From Verrucomicrobiaceae bacterium (GTDB lineage Bacteria; Verrucomicrobiota; Verrucomicrobiia; Verrucomicrobiales; Verrucomicrobiaceae): DNA of 64,000 bases. A program made the position numbers and the translations under genes. Positions 1-7,858 of the stretch are shown piece by piece (position 1 is the stretch's first letter; each line of letters opens with the position of its first letter). The stretch is from assembly GCA_016713245.1 (NCBI GenBank), contig JADJPM010000001.1:186001-250000 (forward strand), in the 5' to 3' direction. Below the pieces are notes generated by a model. The model worked only from the letters and a program-made list of their open reading frames with translations, did not search any database and was not told the origin of the DNA.

Positions 1-2
1 CC

Positions 3-800
3 ATGCCCGCCTTCGATTGGTTCCGCCTGTTTCCTGATGCCAGCCATCGTTTGGCAATGAATCTGCGTCCTGGGGATGCGGTGGGCTACTGGCGAGATTC
101 CGAGGAGGCGGTGGAAACGCTCGCGGAGCGGCGGCGATGGCTGATGGAGCATCCCGAGCGGCATCTCGGCCTGCTGCCGGAAGGTCGTGACGAGGTGAGC
201 GAGGCTCTCGCCTGGATCATGAAGGTGCTCGGACAGCCAGAATCGACGCCTGAGCACGCGGCGATGACTTTAGAGCCAGACTGGCTCGTGCTCTCCGGCG
301 ATCCAGCACGTGATTTTCCCGTTTTGGGCGGTGCGGTGGTCTTTCCCTCCGGCTGGGCATTGGAGGAGAAAATGGGGCGGCCGCTGCATGAAGTGCATGC
401 GCCGGTGCCGGGCCTGCAACAGGCGCTCGGTGCCTCGATCAGCACTTTTCTTTCCCGCGTGGCTCCGCTGGCCGCGTGGGAGCGGGATAACTGGGGCCTT
501 TCTGCTGATCCTTCGCTGAATCATCATCCTGCCCGCCCTTTGAAGCGTCTCGATGCTGCTGCCACACTCGACAGCACCTGGGTGCGTCTGGAGCGGCAGT
601 TCGTCACGCGGTTGCCCGTCACGCAGGCCATTTTGTTCGGCATTCGCGTCTCGAATCACCGCCTCGATCACCTCGCCATGCTGCCGGGCTTGGCTTCACG
701 GCTTCGCCAAGCCCTGGAGACCATGGACGAGACGCTCGCTGGCTACAAAGGCATCACCGCTGCGCGTGAAGTGCTCGCCACGCAGCTTGCCTTGGCCTGA
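3..800 (+). CDS. DUF3445 family protein (heme-dependent oxidative N-demethylase-like)
   Basis: The 265-residue product matches the DUF3445 pattern. It has the central block VVFPSGWALEEKMGRPLHEV (about residues 113-132), then WERDNWGLSADPS and the late RLERQFVTRLP / FGIRVSNHRL blocks that surround the predicted heme pocket. Characterised relatives are heme-dependent oxidases that N-demethylate small amines. There is no signal peptide, so it is probably cytoplasmic. The ATG lies two bases from the window edge, so an upstream start cannot be excluded. The next gene, a sugar kinase, starts about 60 bp downstream and has no obvious functional link. The family call is fairly firm; the substrate is unknown. 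Confidence 0.7.
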   Translation: MPAFDWFRLFPDASHRLAMNLRPGDAVGYWRDSEEAVETLAERRRWLMEHPERHLGLLPEGRDEVSEALAWIMKVLGQPESTPEHAAMTLEPDWLVLSGDPARDFPVLGGAVVFPSGWALEEKMGRPLHEVHAPVPGLQQALGASISTFLSRVAPLAAWERDNWGLSADPSLNHHPARPLKRLDAAATLDSTWVRLERQFVTRLPVTQAILFGIRVSNHRLDHLAMLPGLASRLRQALETMDETLAGYKGITAAREVLATQLALA

Positions 801-861
801 GCGGCCATGAAATCCAATTGTCACTTGCCGGGAGGCTTTGCCCCGTGTGTCATGAGCGATC

Positions 862-1890
862 ATGCCCGCGAAAAAAGCTGCTTCCAAATCTCCCAAACCC
901 GCCAAGGCCCCGAAAAAGAAAATCCTCAACGTGCCCTTCTGGATCGGCTTTGATCTCGGCGGCACGAAGATGATGGCCACCGTGCTCGATAAGAATTACA
1001 AGGTGCTCGGCAGCGCCCGCAAATCCACGAATGGCAGCGACGGCGCTTTGAAGGGCAAAAAGAAGATGATCAACGCCATCCACGAGGCCATGGAAAATGC
1101 CTGCGTGAACCCGAAGGGTCTCCAAGGCATCGGCATCGGCTGCCCCGGCCTCGTGAATCCCGAAAAAGGCATCCTAGTCTTCGCGCCAAACCTCGGCTGG
1201 CGAAACCTGCCGCTGCGCAAAATCCTCGAAACAGAGTTTCACAAGCCGGTGGCCGTTTTGAACGATGTCGATGCTGGCACCTATGGCGAATACGTCCTCG
1301 GCGCAGGCAAGGGCGCACGCTCGCTTTTGGGCGTCTTCCCCGGCACCGGCGTGGGCGCGGGCTTTGTGTATGATGGAAAGCTCGTCATGGGCAAAACCAT
1401 CTCCGCCATGGAACTCGGCAATGTGATGCTTCCCGGCACGCACCTCGGCAGCACCGAATTTGGAGCCGTGATCCTCGAAGACCTCACCAGCCGCCTCGCG
1501 CTGGCCGCGAATGCCGGTGTGGCCTGCTACCGCGGTCAGGCCCCCGAGCTCGACCGCAAGACGCAGGGCTCTCTCCGCGACATCCGCAGCAAGGCCCTCG
1601 CCACTTCCTTCCGCGGCGGCGAAGAGGCCACCATGATCCTCTTCCGCAATTCCGTCCGTTACCTCGGCATGGGTGTGGCGATGATCGTGAATCTCTTCGC
1701 TCCCGATCAAATCACCCTCGGCGGCGGCCTCGTCGAGGAGCTGCCCGGCCTTTACGTCCAGCTCCTCAAAGAAGAAGTCGAGCGCTACGCCATCCCCGAG
1801 CTCGCCAAAGGCATCAAATACACCATCGCCAAGCTCGGCGGGCAGGCGGTGGCGGCGGGAAGCGTCGCGTGGCTCCGCAATCAAGGCTGA
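862..1890 (+). CDS. ROK family sugar kinase (glucokinase-like), zinc motif absent
   Basis: The 342-residue product carries an ASKHA-type phosphate loop near the start (GFDLGGTKMMA, about residues 29-39), the ROK hinge GIGCPGLVNPEKG, and the sugar/catalytic segment VLNDVDAGTYGEY with the catalytic Asp. The C-terminal ITLGGGL adenosine loop is also present. It probably phosphorylates glucose or a related hexose in the cytoplasm. Two oddities are visible. The first 25 residues are a Lys/Ala/Pro-rich tail. The canonical ROK zinc motif CxCGxxGC, expected after the E-[IL]-G-[NH] block, is missing and replaced by LPGTHLGSTEFGAV. Such Cys-less ROK kinases may bind no structural zinc. The start is the ATG before the basic tail. 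Confidence 0.8.
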   Translation: MPAKKAASKSPKPAKAPKKKILNVPFWIGFDLGGTKMMATVLDKNYKVLGSARKSTNGSDGALKGKKKMINAIHEAMENACVNPKGLQGIGIGCPGLVNPEKGILVFAPNLGWRNLPLRKILETEFHKPVAVLNDVDAGTYGEYVLGAGKGARSLLGVFPGTGVGAGFVYDGKLVMGKTISAMELGNVMLPGTHLGSTEFGAVILEDLTSRLALAANAGVACYRGQAPELDRKTQGSLRDIRSKALATSFRGGEEATMILFRNSVRYLGMGVAMIVNLFAPDQITLGGGLVEELPGLYVQLLKEEVERYAIPELAKGIKYTIAKLGGQAVAAGSVAWLRNQG

Positions 1891-1920
1891 TACCTTCGAT
1901 AATCATCTATCGACATTCCA

Positions 1921-1974
1921 CCCGCTCCAATCCAACCGCAGATTGCTGAATTCTGATTGCTGATTGTCGAAGTT
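1921..1974 (+). repeat. 54-bp direct repeat, left copy
   Basis: An exact 54-bp copy of 2428-2481, beginning CCCGCTCCAATCC and ending GATTGTCGAAGTT. The two copies bracket the four-helix-bundle gene. The sequence just outside (ATCGACATTCC) is also partly repeated near the right copy. Confidence 0.9.
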
Positions 1975-1993
1975 CCTCATAACTCGCAGCCCT

Positions 1994-2470
1994 ATGAATG
2001 ACAAAGCATTCGATCTCGAAGACCGGCTGGTGGACTTTGCGGTGAGGATCATCACGCTGGTGGAATCCTTGCCCGCCACCAAAGCAGGGAACCATGTCGT
2101 GGGGCAATTGATTCGCTCGGGAACATCACCCGCACCGAACTATGGCGAGGCTCAAAGCGCAGAATCTCGGAACGACTTCATTCACAAGATGAAACTCTGC
2201 CTCAAGGAACTTCGGGAGACATTGATCTGGCTGAAAATCATCGAAAAGAAGCCTCTATGCACGCCTGCCAAGCTCGGCTCTATTCTGCAAGAGTGTCACG
2301 AGTTGATCTCCATTTTGTCAGCAGCATACAGACCGCCGAGCGCAATAAGGAACGCTGATGCTTTTCCCCTTCAACAATCAGCAATCGACATTCATCAATC
2401 GACATTTCCCACGCTCCACCACATTACCCCGCTCCAATCCAACCGCAGATTGCTGAATTCTGATTGCTGA
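1994..2470 (+). CDS. Four-helix bundle protein (23S rRNA intervening-sequence protein family)
   Basis: The product has the hallmarks of the small IVP/S23-like four-helix-bundle family: an N-terminal LEDRLVDFAVRI helix, the QLIRSGTSPAPNYGEA turn, and the KELRETLIWLKII helix. Typical members are about 115-125 residues. Here the frame runs about 40 residues further, and the tail (SNRRLLNSDC) is translated from the right-hand 54-bp repeat. The ATG at 1994 is preferred over an upstream alternative because homology begins at MNDKAFDLEDR. A paralogue at 34574-34951 shares most of the core residues. The function of free-standing members is unknown. The flanking repeats suggest the gene arrived as a small cassette between the ROK kinase and the Ppx/GppA gene. 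Confidence 0.8.
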   Translation: MNDKAFDLEDRLVDFAVRIITLVESLPATKAGNHVVGQLIRSGTSPAPNYGEAQSAESRNDFIHKMKLCLKELRETLIWLKIIEKKPLCTPAKLGSILQECHELISILSAAYRPPSAIRNADAFPLQQSAIDIHQSTFPTLHHITPLQSNRRLLNSDC

Positions 2471-2481
2471 TTGTCGAAGTT
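2428..2481 (+). repeat. 54-bp direct repeat, right copy
   Basis: Identical to 1921-1974. Its 3' part (2462-2474, GATTGCTGATTGT) is also the inverted complement of 2374-2386, so the right flank can form a 13-bp hairpin stem. The copy contains the end of the four-helix-bundle reading frame and lies 12 bp before the next start codon. Confidence 0.9.
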
Positions 2482-2493
2482 TTAAAACGCCGC

Positions 2494-4053
2494 ATGTCCC
2501 TCCCTGCCCCGAAAACCGCCGCCACTCCCGCCCCTGAGCACGCCGTCATCTACGTCGGTGCGGCTTCTGTTTCGATGATCATCGGCCTGCGAGGGGCAGA
2601 AAGACTCCAGCGAGAGGATGTAGAGCATCTCGACCGACCACTGCCGCTCGCACGCGACATCTTTCGAAGTGGCAGCATCACCCGCAGCACCGTGGAGCAG
2701 GCAGTGGCCATCCTGCGAGATTATCTCCAGACGACGCGAGAGCTTGGCATCCCTCTCACGCAGGTGCGTCTCTTCACGACCAACATCCTCGCCGAGGCCG
2801 CGAATCACGAGATCTTCCTCAACCGCCTGGAAATCCAAACCGGTGTCTCTCCCAGCCTCATCGATGACGGGAACATGACTCGCCTCGTCTTCCAGATCTC
2901 CCAGCGCCTGCTGAAAAAAAATCCCCGCCTCGCCCAGGGCCGCACCTTCGTCACCCACATCGGGCCCGGAAACACCCGGGCGATGTACTTCGATCACGGC
3001 CGCCTCGCCGCCTACTCAAACTACCGCCTCGGCATCTTCCGTGCTCGCGAGGCCGTCTCCAGCAGCGATGAACTCGCCCCCCAGGCCATGCTTCATCTGG
3101 AGGAGCAGATTCGCGGCGTCGTCGATCACCTCGCGCAGGATTACTCCGGCCATAAAATCGATCACCACGTCGCCACCGGTGCGGAGATTCAAAGCGTGGC
3201 CCCCAAGCTAGCCAAGGCACGCCAAGGAGCCTTCCAGGTGCATGAGGATGATCTCGCCCGCCTCACGGAAAAGCTCGCCCGCATGAGCCCGGACCAGCTC
3301 GTCCGTGAGCTGCACGTCCACTACACCGGCGGCGAGGGCATCGTGCCCGCTTTGCAGACGAATCTGGCCCTCGCGAAACGCTTCGGCGATCAATCCATCT
3401 GGGTGCCCGAGGGGGATTTCCACTTCGAGCTCATGCTCGACCTCATGACTTCCGGCTCACGCACCGCCGTCTTCCAAGAAGAAGTCATGCAGTCCGCCTG
3501 CGAGATCGGCGTGCGCTACAAAACCGACCGCAAACACGCCGAGCACGTCGCCCTCTTCGCGCAGCAGCTCTTCCGCGAGCTCCAGCACCTCCACGGCCTC
3601 GATCCGAAATTTGAACTCGTCCTCCGCGTGGCTGCCACGCTGCACGAAGTGGGCATGTTCATCAGCCCGCGTGAGCATCACAAGCACAGCCTCTACATCC
3701 TGCTGCATACCGAAATCTTCGGCCTTAGCACCCAGGACCGCGAGCTCGTGGCCCTCCTCGCCCGCTACCACCGGCGCTACAATCCGGAGCCGAATCATCC
3801 CACCTTCTCCGACCTCAGTCGCGAGGATCGCATGATTGTCCTGAAGCTCGCCGCCATCCTGCGCATCGCCGATTCGCTCGATCGCAGCCATGCCCAACGC
3901 GTCAAATCCATCCAGCTTCGCCCCGAAGGCCCCCGCCTCCGCATTCTCACGCACGGCATCGACGACAATACCATCGAGCAAATCGCCATCGACTCGAAGT
4001 GTGATCTCTTCCGCGAGATCTACGGCTACGAGGTCGTTCTGGCGAAATCATGA
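2494..4053 (+). CDS. Ppx/GppA-like phosphatase with C-terminal HD domain (divergent)
   Basis: The 519-residue product follows the exopolyphosphatase/guanosine pentaphosphatase layout: an N-terminal ASKHA fold (about 1-300) and a C-terminal HD-type domain (about 340-500). The HD part shows HAEHV, LHEVG and HKHSLYIL, the HE variant also found in enterobacterial Ppx, and RYHRRYNP. The ASKHA part is degenerate. The usual first phosphate loop is IYVGAASVSMIIG, the acidic EEEA-type block is DDGNMTR, and the second loop GGGST is GPGNT. Polyphosphate or (p)ppGpp turnover is the family role, but altered catalytic residues leave activity uncertain. The ATG at 2494 avoids an upstream TTG inside the 54-bp repeat. 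It overlaps the next start by 4 bp (ATGA). Confidence 0.75.
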   Translation: MSLPAPKTAATPAPEHAVIYVGAASVSMIIGLRGAERLQREDVEHLDRPLPLARDIFRSGSITRSTVEQAVAILRDYLQTTRELGIPLTQVRLFTTNILAEAANHEIFLNRLEIQTGVSPSLIDDGNMTRLVFQISQRLLKKNPRLAQGRTFVTHIGPGNTRAMYFDHGRLAAYSNYRLGIFRAREAVSSSDELAPQAMLHLEEQIRGVVDHLAQDYSGHKIDHHVATGAEIQSVAPKLAKARQGAFQVHEDDLARLTEKLARMSPDQLVRELHVHYTGGEGIVPALQTNLALAKRFGDQSIWVPEGDFHFELMLDLMTSGSRTAVFQEEVMQSACEIGVRYKTDRKHAEHVALFAQQLFRELQHLHGLDPKFELVLRVAATLHEVGMFISPREHHKHSLYILLHTEIFGLSTQDRELVALLARYHRRYNPEPNHPTFSDLSREDRMIVLKLAAILRIADSLDRSHAQRVKSIQLRPEGPRLRILTHGIDDNTIEQIAIDSKCDLFREIYGYEVVLAKS

Positions 4054-4967
4054 ACGCTCTCGCCCGCCTCTCGGTTCTCTTCCTGCTGCTCTCACTCAGT
4101 GCCCTTGCAAGAGAGCCGAAGACCGTCCGCCTCCTCACGATCGGCAATAGCTTCTCCGCGAACGCCACGAAGTATCTCAAAGACCTCGCCGAAGCGGGTG
4201 AGCATACCTTGATCCACAACTCGCTCGTCATCGGCGGTTCGTCGTTTCAGGTCCATGCGGATAAGACCAAAGCAGAGGGCAAGGCGCGACGCTACACCAA
4301 TGGCAAAGATCTCGTCGCCAATCTCACGGCCGACACATGGGACTACGTCACGATCCAACAGGCCAGCATCAAGAGCCACGACTTCGGCACCTACCAGCCG
4401 CATGCGGGCTTTTTGCGGGATTTAATCGTGACCCACGCGCCACAGGCGAAGCTGCTGATTCATCAAACCTGGGCCTATCGCGTCGATGATCCACGTTTTG
4501 CCGTCAAAGCACCGAAACCTGGCGAGCCGAAGACACAGCAGGAAATGTATCGCGGCCTCACCACCGCCTACGACAAGCTCGCAGCCGAGTTTGGCGCAAA
4601 AATCATCCCCGTGGGCGATGCCTTCTTCCAAGCCGACACCGATGCGAAATGGGGCTTCAAGCCCGATCCGAAGCCATTCGATCCCAAAACGGCCAAACAG
4701 CCTGAATTGCCTCTACAGACGCACTCACTTCATGTCGGCTGGGCTTGGAAGAAATCGAAGGATGGCAAAAAGACCATCCTCAGCATGGACGGCCATCACG
4801 CCAACCTCGCGGGTGAGTATCTCGGAGCCTGCGTCTGGTATGAAGTACTGTTTGGCGAGAGTCCGGTCGGGCTCAGCTTCATCCCCAAAGGACTCGAATC
4901 GGAGCATGCGGCTTTTCTCCAGAAAACAGCTCATCAGGCGGTAACAACGCGGCTCAAGGCTGATTGA
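4050..4967 (+). CDS. Secreted SGNH/GDSL-type hydrolase (DUF4886-like)
   Basis: A Sec signal peptide (hydrophobic LSVLFLLLSLSALA, cleavage likely after ALA around residue 20) is followed by LLTIGNSFSANA, an SGNH block I with Ser about 34 as nucleophile. A later DGHHANLAGEYLGA segment supplies a block V-type His. The arrangement resembles DUF4886 proteins, which are predicted esterases or carbohydrate deacylases of the periplasm. The start codon overlaps the stop of the Ppx/GppA-like gene, so the two are probably co-transcribed and translationally coupled. The substrate cannot be read from the sequence. Confidence 0.7.
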   Translation: MNALARLSVLFLLLSLSALAREPKTVRLLTIGNSFSANATKYLKDLAEAGEHTLIHNSLVIGGSSFQVHADKTKAEGKARRYTNGKDLVANLTADTWDYVTIQQASIKSHDFGTYQPHAGFLRDLIVTHAPQAKLLIHQTWAYRVDDPRFAVKAPKPGEPKTQQEMYRGLTTAYDKLAAEFGAKIIPVGDAFFQADTDAKWGFKPDPKPFDPKTAKQPELPLQTHSLHVGWAWKKSKDGKKTILSMDGHHANLAGEYLGACVWYEVLFGESPVGLSFIPKGLESEHAAFLQKTAHQAVTTRLKAD

Positions 4968-4973
4968 GCAAAG

Positions 4974-6224
4974 TCACCGCCACCACGAAGGCAGATCGCT
5001 CATCGTTTCCTTCAAGATCTCACGGATCGAACGGCGTTCCTCAGCCGTGAGATGAGGCATGGAAGGCTGCGCATCACGCAGCGCCTCCGCCATGCGGTAA
5101 TAGACGCGGTCTTTGATCTCCTTCGGCGCATGCTGCCAGGTCTCCGTGTAAAGCATGAAACTGCACCGGTGCTTGAAGAGCCGCGTCTTCAAATCGAGGT
5201 CCTTCAGTGAGAGGCCGCGCTTCGACTTCCGGCGGTCTTCGAGAAAGTCCCGCGCATAGGCGGCATCCCCCTCAATCCCTTCACGAGGAAACTTCGCCTC
5301 ATCGGCAAAGAGCACATACCTCGCGAAATCCTGCGCCCACACATCGATCTCCGCCAGCTCCGTGCTGCCGAGCATGCCTTTGCGGTCGTGTTTGAGTTGT
5401 CGCACCGTGTAAATGCCGCGCACGAGCCGGTTTTCGAAGCCGATCTGATGCTCATGAACGAGATGCGGTAAGATGTCGCTGGTGGGCAGCAGGTGCTTCG
5501 CGAGATCCCAGGTCTGGCCGGGGATGACATCCATCTTCTCGATGTTCCCAGCACGGGCTAGGCCATACACGTTCGCTTTGTGACCGCTGATGTGATGCTT
5601 ACCCGTGAGATGCCAGCCACCGAAGCGGTTCTCCAGCGGGATCTGATGTCCCTGCTCATCGCGGCGATAAGTTTCGAGGCTCGATCCGGCCTGCGAAACG
5701 AGCAGCGATTCCGCGATGAGTCCCGGCAGCCGCTTTGTGGCCGTGCCGCCGTGGCAGTTGAAGCACTTCGTTCCCCGCTCCACCCGCGGAAACGGCCCAC
5801 CGGGCTGGGAACGCCCAAACACATAAAAGATCGGTCCCACCTCGGGATCTGCCGCCGCCACCTCCAGCACACCACCAGGCACAAAACCGACGTAAGTGTC
5901 CTCGTTGAAGAAAAGGGCCCGTGGATTGCGCGGGTTGATGATCTCGCTTTGCAGGCTGCTGGCGGAGAAAAGCAGCATCTGCGAACTCACCGGGATTTTC
6001 AGCCCCTGCAGCAGGCTGCGCAGCAAGGCGTGATCGCTGGAGGTATCCGGCTTGAACTCACCTTTCTCGATTTGCTTCAAAAGAGCGGCAAAGCGGTCCT
6101 TCGGCTCGTGTTCCGCATAACTGTGCGGTGGCGCACGAAAATCCATCACTCGATACGCCGACTCCGCGGCCATGGCGGTCGCGCTGAGGAGGCTCAAAGG
6201 CAGGATGACATCGAGAAATCGCAT
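4974..6224 (-). CDS. Secreted c-type cytochrome-like protein, single heme motif
   Basis: A signal peptide (RFLDVILPLSLLSATAMAA) leads a mature protein of about 400 residues. It contains one c-type heme-binding CFNCH motif near residues 154-158, followed by a GGTATKRLPGL segment. No other domain is recognisable. The protein is probably periplasmic and involved in electron transfer or redox catalysis; large single-heme proteins of this kind are frequent in PVC bacteria. The ATG at 6224 is chosen because it directly precedes the signal peptide; an upstream start would add a non-hydrophobic leader. It is transcribed divergently from the sulfatase at 6331, so the short gap between them should hold both promoters. 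Confidence 0.65.
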   Translation of the reverse strand: MRFLDVILPLSLLSATAMAAESAYRVMDFRAPPHSYAEHEPKDRFAALLKQIEKGEFKPDTSSDHALLRSLLQGLKIPVSSQMLLFSASSLQSEIINPRNPRALFFNEDTYVGFVPGGVLEVAAADPEVGPIFYVFGRSQPGGPFPRVERGTKCFNCHGGTATKRLPGLIAESLLVSQAGSSLETYRRDEQGHQIPLENRFGGWHLTGKHHISGHKANVYGLARAGNIEKMDVIPGQTWDLAKHLLPTSDILPHLVHEHQIGFENRLVRGIYTVRQLKHDRKGMLGSTELAEIDVWAQDFARYVLFADEAKFPREGIEGDAAYARDFLEDRRKSKRGLSLKDLDLKTRLFKHRCSFMLYTETWQHAPKEIKDRVYYRMAEALRDAQPSMPHLTAEERRSIREILKETMSDLPSWWR

Positions 6225-6330
6225 TCGAAAACTGGTACGAGGCCAAAACGTCCACTTCCACGCCTGATTCGCAATGATTCTCTCTCCAAACTTCGCTAAA
6301 GCCACGCGTCGCCCTCGTTACTGACCTCCC

Positions 6331-7797
6331 ATGAGACACCTGTTTGCTTTTTTCGTCGTGGCTATCTGGCCTCTTCTCGCCGCCGCCGAAAAGCCGGACG
6401 TGCTCGTCATTCTCGCCGATCAGTGGAGCCCGCGATACACGAGCTGGGACAACAAGGACGTGCACACGCCGCATCTCGATAGCCTCGCTCGTGAGGGCAT
6501 GATCTTCGATGCCTGTTACACCACCTCGCCCGTGTGCATGCCAGCGCGGGTATCGCTGCTCACCGGCCTCTACCCGCACAATGCCGGCCACGGACTGTGG
6601 GGCAATGCGGCAGGCTATTACCCGCAGCCGAAGGACGCGCCGATGTTCCTCGACATCCAACGCGCTGGCTGGACAACGGCGCAGATCGGCAAGACGCACT
6701 GGACCGCCGGGCCGGCGTGGCATGAGCAGTTCAAAAACAGCGGTTCCTTCTTCAAAGCGCTCGGCATCGATCACGTCGCGGACATTCCCGGCCCGCCGGA
6801 CTCCACGAAGGGGCGCGATCCCTACTCGCAGCATCTGCAAAAGCTCGGTCTGATCCAGTCGGTGGCCGATGACCTGCATGGTCGCTATGTGAAGGGCGAG
6901 TTCGCCCCGCGTGCCAGCGTGGTCAAAACGGAGGACTACCATGATTGGTTCACCACCGGCCTCGCGGTCGATTTCATCCGTGCGCAGCCAAAAGAGAAGC
7001 CGCTCTGCCTCGTCGTCAGTTTGCACTCGCCACATCCACCGCTCGATGCGCCCAGCGATTACGCCACGATGTTTGATCCCGAAAAGCTCACCCTGCCCGC
7101 GAACGTGCCTCCGAAATACCTCCGCGAAGGCCACGCCCTCGATCACGCCGAGACACGCGCCATGCTGGCGAACTATCTCGGCAAAATGGCCCTCGTGGAC
7201 GACAACATCGCGCGTCTGGCCGACGCCATGAAAGCGCGTGGCACCTGGGCCAACACGCTCGTCATTTTCACCGCCGATCATGGCGAAATGATGGGCGCAC
7301 ACGGCTATCTCACGAAGGGCCGCTTCTATGAAGAGTCCGTCCGCGTGCCGCTTGTGCTGCGCTGGCCCGGCCATGTCAAAACCGGCCGCAGCAAGGCCCC
7401 GGTGCAGATGATGGACGTGTATCCCACCATCGTCGAAGCCATCGGCGGCGAGCTCACACCCGGTCGCTTTGCCAAGTCACTCCTGCCCATCGCCACCGGT
7501 CAAAGCGAGCGCCTCCGACCCATCGCCGTCAGCGAGATCGGCGACAAGGCCCCGCTGCGCATGATGGCCCGCGATGAGCGCTTCAAATACTGGGCAGATG
7601 AAGATCGCGAATACCTCTTCGACCTCGAAACCGATCCCCTCGAGCAACACGACCTCGCCACCGATCCCGCGCATCGCGAAACGCTAAACACCATGCGCGA
7701 AAAACTCCTCACCCACCTCCGCTCCACCCAGACCAACCTCTCCGCCGGCTACAAACCCAAGGTCCAGCGCCTCCGTGAGGCGGAAGCGAAGAAGTAG
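6331..7797 (+). CDS. Secreted sulfatase (formylglycine-dependent)
   Basis: The 488-residue product starts with a signal peptide ending AAAEKP, then the alkaline-phosphatase-superfamily metal motif LVILADQWSP. The formylglycine motif is CMPARVSLLTG with the modifiable Cys at about residue 69 (CxPxR pattern). Later blocks GKTHW and IFTADHGEMMGAHG supply the remaining metal and sulfate ligands. It should remove sulfate esters in the periplasm or outside the cell, probably from polysaccharides. No sulfatase-modifying enzyme lies in this window, so maturation must depend on genes elsewhere. Length is normal for the S1 family. Confidence 0.88.
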   Translation: MRHLFAFFVVAIWPLLAAAEKPDVLVILADQWSPRYTSWDNKDVHTPHLDSLAREGMIFDACYTTSPVCMPARVSLLTGLYPHNAGHGLWGNAAGYYPQPKDAPMFLDIQRAGWTTAQIGKTHWTAGPAWHEQFKNSGSFFKALGIDHVADIPGPPDSTKGRDPYSQHLQKLGLIQSVADDLHGRYVKGEFAPRASVVKTEDYHDWFTTGLAVDFIRAQPKEKPLCLVVSLHSPHPPLDAPSDYATMFDPEKLTLPANVPPKYLREGHALDHAETRAMLANYLGKMALVDDNIARLADAMKARGTWANTLVIFTADHGEMMGAHGYLTKGRFYEESVRVPLVLRWPGHVKTGRSKAPVQMMDVYPTIVEAIGGELTPGRFAKSLLPIATGQSERLRPIAVSEIGDKAPLRMMARDERFKYWADEDREYLFDLETDPLEQHDLATDPAHRETLNTMREKLLTHLRSTQTNLSAGYKPKVQRLREAEAKK

Positions 7798-7858
7798 TGA
7801 ACATGAAACAACTCAATGGCCAGCGGAGCCAGTTTTGAGAAGACTACCCGCAGATATT

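Noticed and set aside
6058..7374. Minus-strand open frame of 438 codons opposite the sulfatase
   Set aside because: The plus strand encodes a clear sulfatase with all metal motifs; the antisense translation is His/Arg-rich without domains.
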